Source: Siphonodentalium dalli (Eukaryota; Mollusca; Scaphopoda; Gadilida; Siphonodentaliidae). Taken from it: a DNA stretch of 64,000 bases. A program made the position numbers and the translations under genes. Positions within the stretch are counted from its first letter, which is position 1, and every line of letters starts with the position of its first letter. The notes under the pieces are model-generated. The model did not search any database and was not told the origin of the DNA. It saw only the letters and a program-made list of their open reading frames with translations. Positions 1 through 10,379 of this stretch are shown here, piece after piece. The DNA lies in contig CP136066.1 in the NCBI GenBank assembly GCA_032622095.1, positions 145,607,559-145,671,558 of the forward strand, written 5' to 3'.

Positions 1-104
1 GGGTTATCTAAGTTTTAGAATGAAGAGCGTTTGTTTGTTCGAGGGGGGGGGGGTGTCATGGTGACTTTCATATTAGGATTGGGAAATACTGAATATCTGG
101 GTGA

Positions 105-565
105 TGCATGCCGTGGTTAATATTCCACACGCCATATAATAAAAGGCGTTTAGTGGCAGTTTTAGGGTGTCATGACCTAAAATAAGGTCGGACGAATGTC
201 CGTAAAATGAGGTAGGGATTGGTGAAAGTGTTGTTGATGTGAGATATGCCGTGGTTTATGTACCAATCGCTCTATAATAAAGAGCGTTTTGTGGCGGTAT
301 ATATGGTTTCATGGCATCAAATAAGGTCGGACAAATGTCCGTAACAATGAGGTAGGGATTGGGGAAGTGTTGTTGATGGGAGAAATGCCGTGGTTTATGT
401 ACCAATCGCTCTATAATAAAGAGCGTTTTGTGGCGGTATTTATGGTTTCATGGCCTCAAATAAGGTCGGACAAATGTCCGTAACAATGAGATAGGGATTG
501 GGGAAGTGTTGTTGATGGGAGAAATGCCGTGGTTTATGTACCAATCGCTCTATAATGAAGAGCGT
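105..565. repeat. 139-bp tandem array
   Basis: About three and a third copies of a roughly 139-bp unit. The landmark AATAAGGTCGGAC recurs at 181, 320 and 459, and each unit also carries CCGTGGTTTATGTACC and a TATAATAAAGAGCG block. The array lies downstream (in the element's sense) of the Gypsy pol frame, so it may be part of that element's 3' untranslated region or LTR, but no second copy exists near the gag end to prove this. Confidence 0.85.
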
Positions 566-766
566 TTTTAGGCAGGAGGGGGTAGTTATATTGAGGGAAA
601 TATGCCGTGATCACTGTATAACCTACTGTATAATATATAGTGTATTGTAGCGTTCGTTTGCTATGTCAATGAATATATGATTGAGTTAAGCATATTGGAG
701 GGAATGGAAATGTAACTGAGTCATGAACGGGAGTTTGCCATATTTCGGAGATTGGTGCGAGAGACA

Positions 767-1034
767 ATGATCGACATATTGGCATGTTTCGTGAATAAAC
801 AATTATTCAAAGACGCCGAGTGTCAGTCATTAGCGAAAGATATATATTACATGTCGGTTAAATTTACTTCGGCATCATGACTCAATGTACACCTGTTAGA
901 ATGATCGACAGATTGGTATGTTTCGTGAATAAACAATTATTCAAAGACGCCGAGTGTCAGTCATTAGCGAAAGATATATATTACATGTCGGTTAAATTTA
1001 CTTCGGCATCATGACTCAATGTACACCTGTTAGC
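767..1034. repeat. 134-bp tandem duplication
   Basis: Two nearly identical 134-bp copies, 767-900 and 901-1034, both starting AATGATCGACA and containing CGAGTGTCAGTCATTAGCG. Only a few substitutions separate them, so the duplication is recent. It sits about 110 bp beyond the pol stop codon. Confidence 0.9.
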
Positions 1035-1147
1035 GATAATTGAATTAGAGATTTGGGAAACGGGACGATGCCCTGTTTGATATATATACTAATAAAAGTT
1101 ATGTAAACTATCTATCATTAGTGATTGTGAAGTATTTTGATACATAA

Positions 1148-4100
1148 TTATGAATGTTCGATATCAGTTGTCATCTGATATAAATCATATGTTTCCGTAC
1201 TTTCGTTTGACCAATTCGTCGAACGGCTGTCGGGTGATGTATATTGGAAGGAATTAGAAAACGATGAATCTTTAGGCGTGTGTTTGGCGTATGGTGTATA
1301 TAATTTACGATGCCGGCCGCGTTTGTTATCTGCGCGATCCGATTTTGTGTCTGGCGTCGTACTATAAGAATTTTGTGTAATTAATTTGTCTTTTATGACA
1401 TTTGGTTCCTGTGTTTGGGGCCTAGATTGGTCGCTGGGTGAAAAATCCGGGGGTGATTGGCTGTCTGTTTTATTAAAATGTTTCGAAGCCATGAGTCTGT
1501 TGGCTAATTCAGCCAATGGTATTGAAGAGCTGTCGTCTGTGTTTGAGCGCTCAAGTTGAGCGCGCTTAATTGCCGTCGTTTTGAGGTCATCGTCTGATTC
1601 CAATGTGGATTGAGAGCTATTATTATCGACACTGGCTTCACTCGGTGGAAATGCAAATCGATTATGTCGTTTATTTTTTAAGTGATTGGGAATTTGAGGT
1701 GTAGGCCAATCAACGGGGGATGGTTTGATGTGTTTAGCATGTGATTTTGTTAATTTAGCAGATAGGTCATGTCTTAATATGTAAGATATGGGGCCTGTCT
1801 GTTTCAAGATACGCCAAAACGGCTCATATTTAAATGAAAATTTGTGATTTGGTTGGTGGATTTTGTAATAGACGGATTGGCCTATTTTAAAGGTTGGAAT
1901 AGATCCACCTTTGTTCTGTTTGTGGTTGCGAGAGGCTGTTTCGAGAAGAGATTTTGTAGTTTTAAAAATAATGTGTTGATTTTGAAGCGTGGTGGCTAAA
2001 AAATCCTCTCCTAAATACTTTTCTCTGTGTGTTAAAATTCGGTCTATGCTTATCTGTGGTTCTCTAAAAAAAGTTAGAAAAAATGGTGAATGTGTATGTA
2101 CACTGGAACAATGGAAGTTCATTGCTTGTGATGCATAATTTAGATATAGGTCCCAATTTTCTACATTTGCCTGGGTGATTGTTGAAATGATTGATGCTAG
2201 ACTTCTATGCGAGCGTTCTGACTTCCCGTTGCTTTGGGGTGAGTAGAACGAACTGAGGCGGTGATTGATATGGTAATATTTACAAAATTCAGTAAAGGTA
2301 GAGTTTGCAAACTCGGACCCATTATCCGTTAAAATACCTTCAACTGATCCAAATAAAGTGAAATACTCTGAATTCAATCTTTCTAAAATTGTATCCACCA
2401 TTTTGTTAGGTAATGCGTATGCTAAAGTATGTAATGAAAATTGATCAATAATAGTTAAGATAAATCTATTTCCTGACTGTGTTTTGGGGGAAAATGGTCC
2501 CATAAGATCGATGGCTATGAGCTGTCCTGGCCTTGATGGGGCAGTGACTGGTTGAAGCGGGATTTTTGGATTATAAGCATTTCGTTGTCGGCATGTGTGA
2601 CAATTGTTTATGTATGTGACAATTTTTGCAAACAACTGAGGTGTGTAATATCTGTTTCGTATGGTCGCGTATAGCGATTGTACCGCTCTATGGCCGAGAC
2701 TGTGATATTGGGATATAACTTCCTGCGCTATTTTGTCCATTATATATATTCGTAATTTAGGTATGTCATTATATATTGATATATAGTGTAGGATACCATC
2801 TTTGAGAATAAAGGTTTTTGCTAATTTTTCGGGTATATTTGTTGATTGCATTTGTTTGATAATCTCGGTGATTGTGTGGTCTGCTGATTGTTCATCTCTT
2901 ATATTAGTTATAGGAGGAAGGGCCGGGCTGTCGTCAAGATCAACTGATGATTCAGAATCCGTTTTCTTTTTTGGTTGTTTATTTCGTTTTGAGAATTCCT
3001 GAATATCTTTCATGTCAAGTATATTAACACCCTGTACAAGGGGATTGGTGTGTGGATTTGGGTCGCTATCTGTGCAAGAAATGATGCACGGGTGTGTGTC
3101 GGGGTTTATCCGACTGCAAAAATCGGCCGTAACATTGTTCGTGCCTTTAATATAAGTAATTTTTGGGTTCAATGCTGATATTTCCAAAAACCATTTTTGA
3201 ATTTTTGTGTTTATCAGATCCTGTTTTTTAAACATGTGGATGAGGGGTAAGTGATCTGTTTTAATCTCTACATGGGATCCCTGTAAGTAAAATTTAAATT
3301 GCCTTGCAAACGTATATATAGCGAATGCTTCTTTTTCCGTGACAGAATAATTCCTTTGTGATTTGTTAAGTTTTTTACTGGCGAACGCGATTGGTAGTTC
3401 AACGTGTTTATCATCTTGGCTATTAGCATATTGTGATAGTATCGCCCAGATACTATGGATAGATGCATCTACTGTCAGAATGAACAGTTTGTCGGGATTT
3501 GGGTAAGCTAAGATGGGGGCGGTTGCTAAGCTTTCTTTAAGCGTGTCGAACGCTGTTTGGCACGGCGCATCCCACACAAATTTAGCATATTTGGCTGTGA
3601 GTTTGATTAAAGGCAATGCCGTAGATGCGAAAGTAGGAGAATATGACCTGTAAAAATTAAGAATTCCCAGTAATCTGCGGACTTCTTTAACTGATTTCGG
3701 AGGTGGTAGAGACTTGATAATTGAAATTTTTTCAGGGTCAGGGGATGTGCCCTTGTCGGAAATAATATGCCCTAAAAATTTGACTTGTGGTTGGCAAAAT
3801 TTAGATTTTGATAGTTTAACTATTAAGCCGTATTCCCTGAGTCTGTCAAATAATTTTGTGAGCTGCTGTATATGCGTTTGAGGATCGGAGCTATGACAGA
3901 TCAGGTCATCGACAAATCCTTCTACAAATGGTAAATCGTGTAGGGCCATGTTCATGAGTTTTAAAAAATACCCTGAGCTCGAGACATATCCCATCGGGGC
4001 TCTTTGATAACTGTATTGTCCTTCGGACGTATTCATAGTTAATATGGGCACATGTTCGGGTTCAACTCCAATAACATGATAAGCATTTGATAAATCAAAG

Positions 4101-4816
4101 ATACTGAAAATAGTTGAGCCGAGTAACTTGGACGATATTTCTGTAAAACTAGGCATAGACCATTTTAATGGAATGGAAACATCATTGAGTTTTCTCAGAT
4201 CGATTACCAATCGGTAATTTGGAGTCCCGTCGGGGTTGGGTGTGGATTTGCGGATGAGGAGACTGGGAAATCCCCACGATGAATGGGCAGTAGGTCTAAT
4301 AATGTCTGCATCTAATAATTTTTTTATCTCAGCAGCCATAATTCGTTGTTTGTTCAGTGGTGTCGGATATTTATTGCAAAAAATAGGTAAAGTATTTGGT
4401 TTGAGGTCGATTTTCATTTTAATTTTTGGACAATATCCTATCTTGTTTATGTCATTTGTAAAAACATCAGGGTATTGTGATACTAGTTGCAATATTTGCT
4501 GTTTAAGGTGTTGAGGTGCCACGATATCATCGACAGATATAGGTTGAGTCTTAGTGACTGGAGGGTTAATGTCTTGCCGGTCACCTATGGTGTTTATACT
4601 GTGTTTGATTGGCGGCGATGAGTTAATGTTTTGCTCATCGGATGCCCTGCATATCATTTGCTCTTGAGTGCCAAATGCTTGTGCTATTACCCGACCTTTC
4701 CTAATGGACATATGTGACGCCGATTGGTTTTCTATCATGACGCAAATATTTGGATTATTTGCATCTGCTAGCGTGTCGGTTACATGTACATTTGGTTCGT
4801 GTTCGAAAATGGACAT
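1148..4816 (-). CDS. pol: Gypsy Pol: reverse transcriptase, RNase H, integrase
   Basis: 1222 residues without interruption. The RT spans about 160-380, with the first catalytic Asp at 241 (FDLSNAYH) and the FVDD box at 301-304. RNase H spans about 440-570 with TVDAS (D450), E495, TDHLPL (D521) and ADFCSR (D565). Integrase has an HHCC zinc finger (H705, H709, C739, C742) and a DD35E core at D770, D831 and E867. A GPY/F-like module follows near 990-1015, then a long polar tail. The start is the first ATG, but residues 1-50 resemble the linker after retroviral-type proteases, and the pol frame is open a little upstream. Pol is therefore probably made as a fusion with the protease by a -1 shift. 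All catalytic residues are present, so the enzyme could be functional even though gag is broken. Confidence 0.95.
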   Translation of the reverse strand: MSIFEHEPNVHVTDTLADANNPNICVMIENQSASHMSIRKGRVIAQAFGTQEQMICRASDEQNINSSPPIKHSINTIGDRQDINPPVTKTQPISVDDIVAPQHLKQQILQLVSQYPDVFTNDINKIGYCPKIKMKIDLKPNTLPIFCNKYPTPLNKQRIMAAEIKKLLDADIIRPTAHSSWGFPSLLIRKSTPNPDGTPNYRLVIDLRKLNDVSIPLKWSMPSFTEISSKLLGSTIFSIFDLSNAYHVIGVEPEHVPILTMNTSEGQYSYQRAPMGYVSSSGYFLKLMNMALHDLPFVEGFVDDLICHSSDPQTHIQQLTKLFDRLREYGLIVKLSKSKFCQPQVKFLGHIISDKGTSPDPEKISIIKSLPPPKSVKEVRRLLGILNFYRSYSPTFASTALPLIKLTAKYAKFVWDAPCQTAFDTLKESLATAPILAYPNPDKLFILTVDASIHSIWAILSQYANSQDDKHVELPIAFASKKLNKSQRNYSVTEKEAFAIYTFARQFKFYLQGSHVEIKTDHLPLIHMFKKQDLINTKIQKWFLEISALNPKITYIKGTNNVTADFCSRINPDTHPCIISCTDSDPNPHTNPLVQGVNILDMKDIQEFSKRNKQPKKKTDSESSVDLDDSPALPPITNIRDEQSADHTITEIIKQMQSTNIPEKLAKTFILKDGILHYISIYNDIPKLRIYIMDKIAQEVISQYHSLGHRAVQSLYATIRNRYYTPQLFAKIVTYINNCHTCRQRNAYNPKIPLQPVTAPSRPGQLIAIDLMGPFSPKTQSGNRFILTIIDQFSLHTLAYALPNKMVDTILERLNSEYFTLFGSVEGILTDNGSEFANSTFTEFCKYYHINHRLSSFYSPQSNGKSERSHRSLASIISTITQANVENWDLYLNYASQAMNFHCSSVHTHSPFFLTFFREPQISIDRILTHREKYLGEDFLATTLQNQHIIFKTTKSLLETASRNHKQNKGGSIPTFKIGQSVYYKIHQPNHKFSFKYEPFWRILKQTGPISYILRHDLSAKLTKSHAKHIKPSPVDWPTPQIPNHLKNKRHNRFAFPPSEASVDNNSSQSTLESDDDLKTTAIKRAQLERSNTDDSSSIPLAELANRLMASKHFNKTDSQSPPDFSPSDQSRPQTQEPNVIKDKLITQNSYSTTPDTKSDRADNKRGRHRKLYTPYAKHTPKDSSFSNSFQYTSPDSRSTNWSNESTETYDLYQMTTDIEHS

Positions 4817-4827
4817 GTTACCTTTGC

Positions 4828-5337
4828 CTATATTCGGATTATAGGTGTGTTAAACATATCATTTGGCCCTATGAGTCTGCCTGTTATGATGGCGCATGAG
4901 TGGGGTGATAATGAAACGTTATTTGTTGATCGGATGAGTGATGCAATGTGACCGTCCCTTAACATCGGGTATAATTGATTCTGTATTCTGAATTTTTCTA
5001 GATCAAAGTAAAGTCTAATACTGTGTTGTTTCATAAAATCGCGCCCTAAAATGCAAGGACGTGACAAGGTTGCACATATGACAAATTTGTGAGTAAGAAT
5101 GAGTTTTCCGATTCTAAATGTGAGATGTGTGGATCCAAAAACTTTCATTGGTGTACCATCGGCTGATGTGAGTAACACATGTTCTTTAATTAAAGGTGGT
5201 CGATTTGGCATGGATCTATAAATGTCGTATTTCAAGCAACTGGTGGTTGCCCCGGAGTCTAATAGTGATCTAATCCGTTGTTTGTGTATTTTAATGATAG
5301 TTGAGCATGGTGTTTGGTTTAGAGCACCATCTGTCAT
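4828..5337 (-). CDS. Gypsy aspartic protease domain
   Basis: 169 residues with the retropepsin active-site motif LLDSGATT (Asp 27) and the downstream ILGRDF motif, the pair that defines retroelement aspartic proteases; it would process Gag-Pol. The frame also stays open upstream of the listed ATG (at least to about 5430), so this ATG need not be a true start and the domain is likely translated as part of a polyprotein. It ends 11 bp before the first pol ATG, in a different frame: pol is -1 relative to protease, and the pol frame is open between a TAA near 4850 and the protease stop. No classical slippery heptamer is visible in that short window. Confidence 0.88.
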   Translation of the reverse strand: MTDGALNQTPCSTIIKIHKQRIRSLLDSGATTSCLKYDIYRSMPNRPPLIKEHVLLTSADGTPMKVFGSTHLTFRIGKLILTHKFVICATLSRPCILGRDFMKQHSIRLYFDLEKFRIQNQLYPMLRDGHIASLIRSTNNVSLSPHSCAIITGRLIGPNDMFNTPIIRI

Positions 5338-5890
5338 ATCACTTGGATATTTAAGTACTGGTATAGTGTGTTGTATGGGTTTGACTGGTGGTATTATAGG
5401 GTTAATTGCAGTATTGGAATGTGATTCGCGAGAATTGGTGCATGTTGTTTTCTTTTGGATGATGAGTAAGAATTAGTAATGTGTTGGTGCTTGGGCTTTT
5501 CAAGGCGATTCAGGGTTTTAAAATGGGAAGGAAAGTTTAAGTCAAGAAGCGGTGAGATAGACTTATTGGAAGAATTATGAAATCTGGGTTTCATAGAGGG
5601 ACACCTGTTATGGCAGAAGGTGGTATGTGTTACCTGCCTGTGGCGAGGGAGATTAAGTGGGCGCCGCGTGCGGTAATTAATATATCGTTGGTTTTGGCAC
5701 TTTGATGGTAGCGTGGGGTAATGATTAATGTGTTGCAGCTGTGAATCACAGACTCTATGCTTTTGAGATTCGTATGTTCGATGAGCTTTAGCATATCTAT
5801 GATTGTGGCCACCTATGGTGCTAATCTGATGTGTAATAGGACTCATTGGCTTGCGTCTACTTGGGGTCAAATTTGTGTAGCAATGAGTCC
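5338..5890 (-). other. Gag-protease linker with scrambled frames
   Basis: Between the gag stop and the protease, open stretches exist in more than one frame (5394-5870, and the upward extension of the protease frame). Their products are low-complexity and rich in His, Arg, Pro, Ser and Asn, with no domain I recognise. Gag is in one frame, this open stretch in the second and protease in the third, so at least one indel or recoding step separates them. Confidence 0.5.
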
Positions 5891-7036
5891 TTATCTGTTT
5901 AAAAATTGGTTATTATTTTGAGCCCGACGTCTGCATTGGTCTGTGTTATGATTGTTTAATCTGCAGTATGTACAGAAGAGGGTTCGTTGAGCTGTTGTAG
6001 TATATCTTGCATCCATGGTTTGGATGCGGTTGGGATAGGAGACCCTTGGTTCAGAGTAGGGGTGGTGAGAATTTGAAGGTTGGCGCCTGTGGGGGTGATC
6101 ATTGATTCGGTGTCTGTCTTTGGATTGGCGGGGGGTGTAAGTGGATTGTGATGGCCCTCTTGGAATATGCCGGTGGTTATTGTCGATATCCATTGGTTGA
6201 GGGGATTGTAACTGTGGGAATTGGTTATAATCATTATGATGTTCACCGTAACGTAAGCGATAGCGTTGCCGAAGGTTCATTTCGCGTAGGGCAATATCAG
6301 TAGCTCTATCAAGCATTACGGGGTCGTCTTTGAGAAGCCTGAATTTGATACTAGAGTCGCGAATACCGTCGGAAAAAAATGCTACTAATTGTGTTTGCAC
6401 TGCTCTTGTGTTAATTTCATCAGTAAACGCGTGTTTAGCAAGAGTACGTATGCGTTCTGCAAACATGGCAATTGTTTCCGTATGTCTCTGCCTAATGGCT
6501 CGTAATGAGGAAAGGGCTTAAGGAGAATCAGTTATGGAACTGAATAATGAGCGTAACTGTGATTTCAGATCGGTCCAGGTGAACGTGAATTTTCCGTCTG
6601 TGTTATTTTCATTTATGAAGCGTTGAATAAATTCAGAAACTTGAGATTTACATGTCTGAGCGGCAATTTTTATGATAGTCTCATCCTGTGCCGAAATCGC
6701 GCGGGAGTATTTTTCCACCGCATGGACCCATTGGGGAAAATCGTCAGGCTTGCCATCGAAGGGTTCAATAATGGAATTCATCCCCAACAGTGCTGTTATT
6801 GTTGTTTGTGTTTTTAAACTTTCAGTCTGGTCACGGATAGAAGTAGTGAAATGGCTAATTTCATGGGTAAGCCGTGACAATAGCAAGTTTTGAGCATCTT
6901 TGCCCATTTCATTAGTAATGTCTGTGTGGGGGGATCTTGCGGTTGATCGGTCCATTTCCCTGTTTACTTCAAGGTGATGCTGATAATTTTGGCTTGGATG
7001 AAAATAATCGCTGCTCTGCGGAGGTGGTGACTCCAT
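5891..7036 (-). pseudogene. gag: Gypsy Gag, split by an in-frame TAA
   Basis: A 172-residue N-terminal part (6518-7036) and a 191-residue C-terminal part (5891-6466) lie in the same frame and are separated by a single TAA at 6518-6520; the codons after the stop keep a gag-like helical sequence until the next ATG at 6466. The N-terminal half has the retrotransposon Gag look (a phrase around FDGKPDDFPQWV). The C-terminal half ends with a CCHC zinc knuckle, CX2CX4HX4C (CTYCRLNNHNTDQC). The product would form the virus-like particle and bind element RNA. The single stop suggests recent inactivation, an assembly variant, or suppression. Confidence 0.85.
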
Positions 7037-7168
7037 TATGTTATTAAGGATTAACGGTGTCTGTTTTGGGATCTATGGTATGGGTGCGAAATATGTTGTA
7101 TTTTTTTCCAAGTGCCGTGGCGGTGTATTATGCGATTCAGGTGTATTTGACACGATTCAGGTGATTTA

Positions 7169-7531
7169 TTAGGATGTTTTATGGGAATCGCCGCGACTAT
7201 AGAGTTGACAATAAGTTTTGGATAATCCGTAAAATGAGCCGGAAATATATGCCACTCGTTCCAAGAATCTAGTGTAGTTATTTGTAATCATACAACGCAC
7301 GTATAAGCGGATTGTATCTTGCGTTATATCAATGCGAATGGGATTGCAATATTTAATGAGTTGTGGCGATAAAGTTATTTGGTGGGGTAAAGCGTATCTA
7401 CAGTAAGTTTTAAAATTAAGAACTGAATGTTGTTTGTAAGAGGTGGGTGGTATGGGCTGATCGTTTGAAGCATGTATTGTAGTAGGATGGGTAGGTAGTG
7501 TAGGTGTAGTAGAATCAGGTGATGTGTCCAT
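7169..7531 (-). CDS. Small leader ORF upstream of gag, unknown
   Basis: About 120 residues from the ATG at 7529-7531; the frame continues upstream without an ATG into a hydrophobic stretch (non-ATG opening at 7624). The N-terminus is rich in Thr, Pro and Ser, followed by a mixed region with several Cys and Tyr. I recognise no domain. It lies 5' of gag on the same strand and could be an accessory ORF of the element or chance. Confidence 0.3.
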   Translation of the reverse strand: MDTSPDSTTPTLPTHPTTIHASNDQPIPPTSYKQHSVLNFKTYCRYALPHQITLSPQLIKYCNPIRIDITQDTIRLYVRCMITNNYTRFLERVAYISGSFYGLSKTYCQLYSRGDSHKTS

Positions 7532-7846
7532 AACCCACGTGAAAAAAAAGGAGTAAAAGAATGCTAAAAATAGGGGGTGTGCAATTTGACAGCAAATGGG
7601 AAAGAAAAGATGGTCACTCACCAATTTCCGAGAAGAATAATGTGCACAAGTCTGTGATGATGAATGATGTACAGAATGTTCTTGTCGTGTTTATTGGAAG
7701 CCGAAGGGTGTCCAAATCGGATGTTAATGTTTATGTGGATCTGAATCTGGTCTGCAAGAGGCGTGAGTAATGTTTTTAGCTGGATACACGATGTGAGCTG
7801 GTTGTATGAGAATAAAAGGTTGATTCGTCTATATCAGATGAGTATG

Positions 7847-8039
7847 TATGCGGTCCTGTGTGTCCGAAGGGTTGGTGTGCGGTCCTGTGTGTCCGAAGGG
7901 TTGGTGTGCGGTCCTGTGTGTCCGAAGGGTTGGTGTGCGGTCCTGTGTGTCCGAAGGGTTGGTATGCGGTCCTGTGTGTCCGAAGGGTTGGTATGCGGTC
8001 CTGTGTGTCCGAAGGGTTCCTGTGTGTCCGAATGGTTGA
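7847..8039. repeat. 29-bp minisatellite
   Basis: Six full copies and one partial copy of a 29-bp unit containing GGTCCTGTGTGTCCGAAGGG. Units differ only by single changes (TATGCGG or TGTGCGG at the start). Because 29 is not a multiple of three and the unit lacks stops, all plus-strand frames appear open, so the small open frames here are artefacts of the repeat. Confidence 0.95.
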
Positions 8040-8909
8040 GTTATGGTTGACCGGTGCCGTGGTCTAGTGTGTGAGACTGTCTATCCGTGGCTGGAGTGTA
8101 AGGCTGTATCCCCGTGGTTGAGTAGCGGTTTGAGATTGTTTCTGCTCTGTAGTGATCGTCTAGTGGCCGAGACTTCAAGTTGTGTGGTGAGACGTAGAAC
8201 TGTTCACGGTACCATTAATACTATGTGAGGTAATGAACACATAGATATAGTAGGTACAAGTCTTTATTATGTTGTGAATAAGATATGCAGTGTGTACAAA
8301 TATAATGATCAATAGTCGCCGCGAAATGATGTCCCCGAATGGGTGATGCCTGGTGTGAATGATGCCTGGATATGATCTAGGGAGGAGATGAGTCTAGTGA
8401 AAGCATGAGGTGATGGGATGTGGTTGTCTCTTATATACTATTTGGGACGCATATTAGATGAGGCGTTTGGCAATACACATCGGGATTGGTTCCTTCGTTA
8501 TGGGCATTTCCCTTGTCCATATTTGGGAGCCATCTTCATTGTGTGTATATCTTCGCTGAGATTAAGACGTGTGAGGTTTCGAGAACCGAACACGAATATC
8601 TGAGTTTGGGGTTTTATATATTGGGACATTCGTATAGTTTGAATCAAGTTGTGAGATTATAATGGGTAGTTATCTCACACTGGGAGCTAACCCTTAAATC
8701 TTCCAAACATTTTCGGTAGAATGGGTCGCGTTTCGGCACTAAATTGGTTTATGTTTCATACAGTTTAACGACACTGCGTTGGTTGTTTGGCACTTCGTAT
8801 TGAGGGATGTTTTTGGGACTCATTTGTTTGTAATCTAGTCCCCCATTATAATTTTTGGAATTTCTCCCATCATTTCAGTTTTAATACCTTATCATATTTC
8901 ACGGAAAAT
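8040..8909. other. No gene seen
   Basis: No convincing coding frame. This is where the 5' LTR of the Gypsy element should lie (a minus-strand AATAAA is present near 8262), but nothing here matches 1-1147. A short hairpin with 8-bp arms TGTGAGAT / ATCTCACA sits at 8650-8679. Confidence 0.5.
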
Positions 8910-9414
8910 CTATTCTGCGCACAAACTTTGATGCTCATCTACGGCCCTAAACCCGAACAATGTTGCATTGTATAAAAAGACTCCATAGCTTAATGTCTTT
9001 GAAGAGGAAAATCCTATTGTACCCGTGTTCCACAACTGACCCTCATCATCTGGAGTAACCGGATCAGCCCTCTTGGTTGTCACACATATGCCTTGCTGGG
9101 TTAATTTCTTCATTTGTGCGTCATTTGTGGTGTTTTCAAAATTTGTGTCAGTTTTCGAAAAAATGTTAATACATAGACCATTGAGTTCATCCTTGACGTG
9201 ACACTGGATGGATTCCTGCCACAAAGTTAGATAAAGATAATGGCGGATACGGGGATCCATGATCCATCACGTCTGCGGACTTCAACGACAAAGCGACGAA
9301 GCCAGTATAGTCAAGTCTTGCAACATCTACTCCGTTTAAATCGATTGGCACTGGATAGAAAGGACTACTGAATGTCTCGTGTTGTTGATTTCTGCATGAA
9401 GCCCGATCGTACAA
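8910..9414 (-). pseudogene. Crypton-derived (QRICH1/ZMYM-like) recombinase remnant
   Basis: Two overlapping minus-strand frames (9187-9414 and 8910-9260) appear to be one decayed protein with a frameshift in their overlap. The downstream part has the phrases KRADPVTPDDEGQLW and then NTGTIGFSSSKTL, VFLYNATLFGFRAVDEH. This matches the pattern of the Crypton-derived tyrosine-recombinase-like domain (DUF3504; in QRICH1, ZMYM2 and KIAA1958), where PVTPEDE-LW-GxxG-...-VFFYNGxxFxLRGGxEHR is typical. The conserved Arg-Gly is changed and the protein stops soon after, so the catalytic C-terminus is missing. The family assignment is from memory of the motif pattern. Confidence 0.55.
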
Positions 9415-10298
9415 TGTCTGCCGTGCCCACTTATTACTATAGACTTAGTTTTTGTGGCATTCTGAACGAAAAAAATTCTCGCAAATCACTGTTAGATATT
9501 GGGTGTCCGTGGCGCTGATTTGCAGGTGAATCTGGAGGAACAATTGGACTGTTAGCGGTAATTTCGAAACCTCATGAGCAGCATTACCTTTGGCAAACAG
9601 TTCGAATCATATACAACGCCTGGAGTTCAAACTCCCTATCATCTGGCAGACCATCTTCATCGTAATGCATGATTCACTTATATTCGTAACATAATATTAT
9701 GACGCATGCGACTACCATGCACCTTTGAGTTTCCAAACAAAATGGGACCTGAGCCACGCATCGGTGAATTAATTTGGTTTTGGAAACACCCGTGCATGGG
9801 ACCAGTCCATGTTATTTCGGACATAATTATTCACATTAAACGGCGATCACTGCATGGGTAATCACGTTGATTGACGTGGCTGACGGGTCATTGTGTTCCA
9901 TCTCGGCCAGCGTACGGATTGTACGTCGTGTTCAACGCACGCTCAATTGCGTATTTCCAGCGGTCAATATTGTGCGGTCAATTGTGCTCTAAGTCGATAA
10001 GAGCACGCGAATAGTTCTTTACCACAAAAATCTCGTCTTTGACTCGATTTATTCTGGAAAAGAACTATTCTTGCGCTCTAACCATTACATAGACTTCTAC
10101 CGGCGACGATATTCATGAGCACACACAGTGGGCCAACTTAAGAATGCGACTCATCGCGACGCTCGCAGTTAGCACAATGGTAAATGAGATCAATGCGCAG
10201 CATTATCTCAATTGTTCCTGGAAGTGATTCTATAACGAAATAGAATCATATGATCCTGCACGTGTTAAATAGGTTCTTACTTGCGATCATATTAGCGA
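9415..10298. other. No gene; one imperfect hairpin
   Basis: No coding frame of note. At 10000-10080 an imperfect inverted repeat (GAGCACGCGAATAGTTCTTT against AAAGAACTATTCTTGCGCTC, with changes) could fold into a stem of about 22 bp. Confidence 0.6.
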
Positions 10299-10379
10299 GT
10301 TTGCGATTTCAAACGGGTACGGGTACCGGTACGGGTACTGGTAGCTACCCGTACCGGTACACGTTTTGAAATCGCAAAC
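10299..10379. repeat. Palindromic element, GGTACC-rich core
   Basis: 15-bp arms GTTTGCGATTTCAAA (10299-10313) and TTTGAAATCGCAAAC (10365-10379) flank a core of repeated ACGGGT/ACCGGT hexamers that are themselves inverted about 10341. The 18-mer ACGGGTACGGGTACCGGT here recurs in reverse complement at 13494-13511, so this is one member of a repeat family. Confidence 0.85.

Larger units (their letters stand above)
1148..7531 (-). mobile_element. Ty3/Gypsy LTR retrotransposon, internal region
   Basis: Read on the minus strand the order is small leader ORF, gag, protease, RT, RNase H, integrase, which is the Ty3/Gypsy (Metaviridae) arrangement. The pol frame is intact. Gag carries a premature stop, and gag, protease and pol lie in different frames. 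I compared 1-1147 with 7037-9400 by eye and found no matching LTR pair and no convincing primer-binding site or polypurine tract, so the LTRs may be diverged, lost or, on the left, outside the window. Tandem arrays flank both ends of the coding part. Confidence 0.9.

Noticed and set aside
7763-8067. Repetitive secreted-type proteins in several plus-strand frames
   Set aside because: They are translations of the stop-free 29-bp minisatellite in all frames.
1-8700. LTR pair of the Gypsy element
   Set aside because: No shared long words between 1-1147 and 7037-9400 were found by eye, so LTRs were not annotated.
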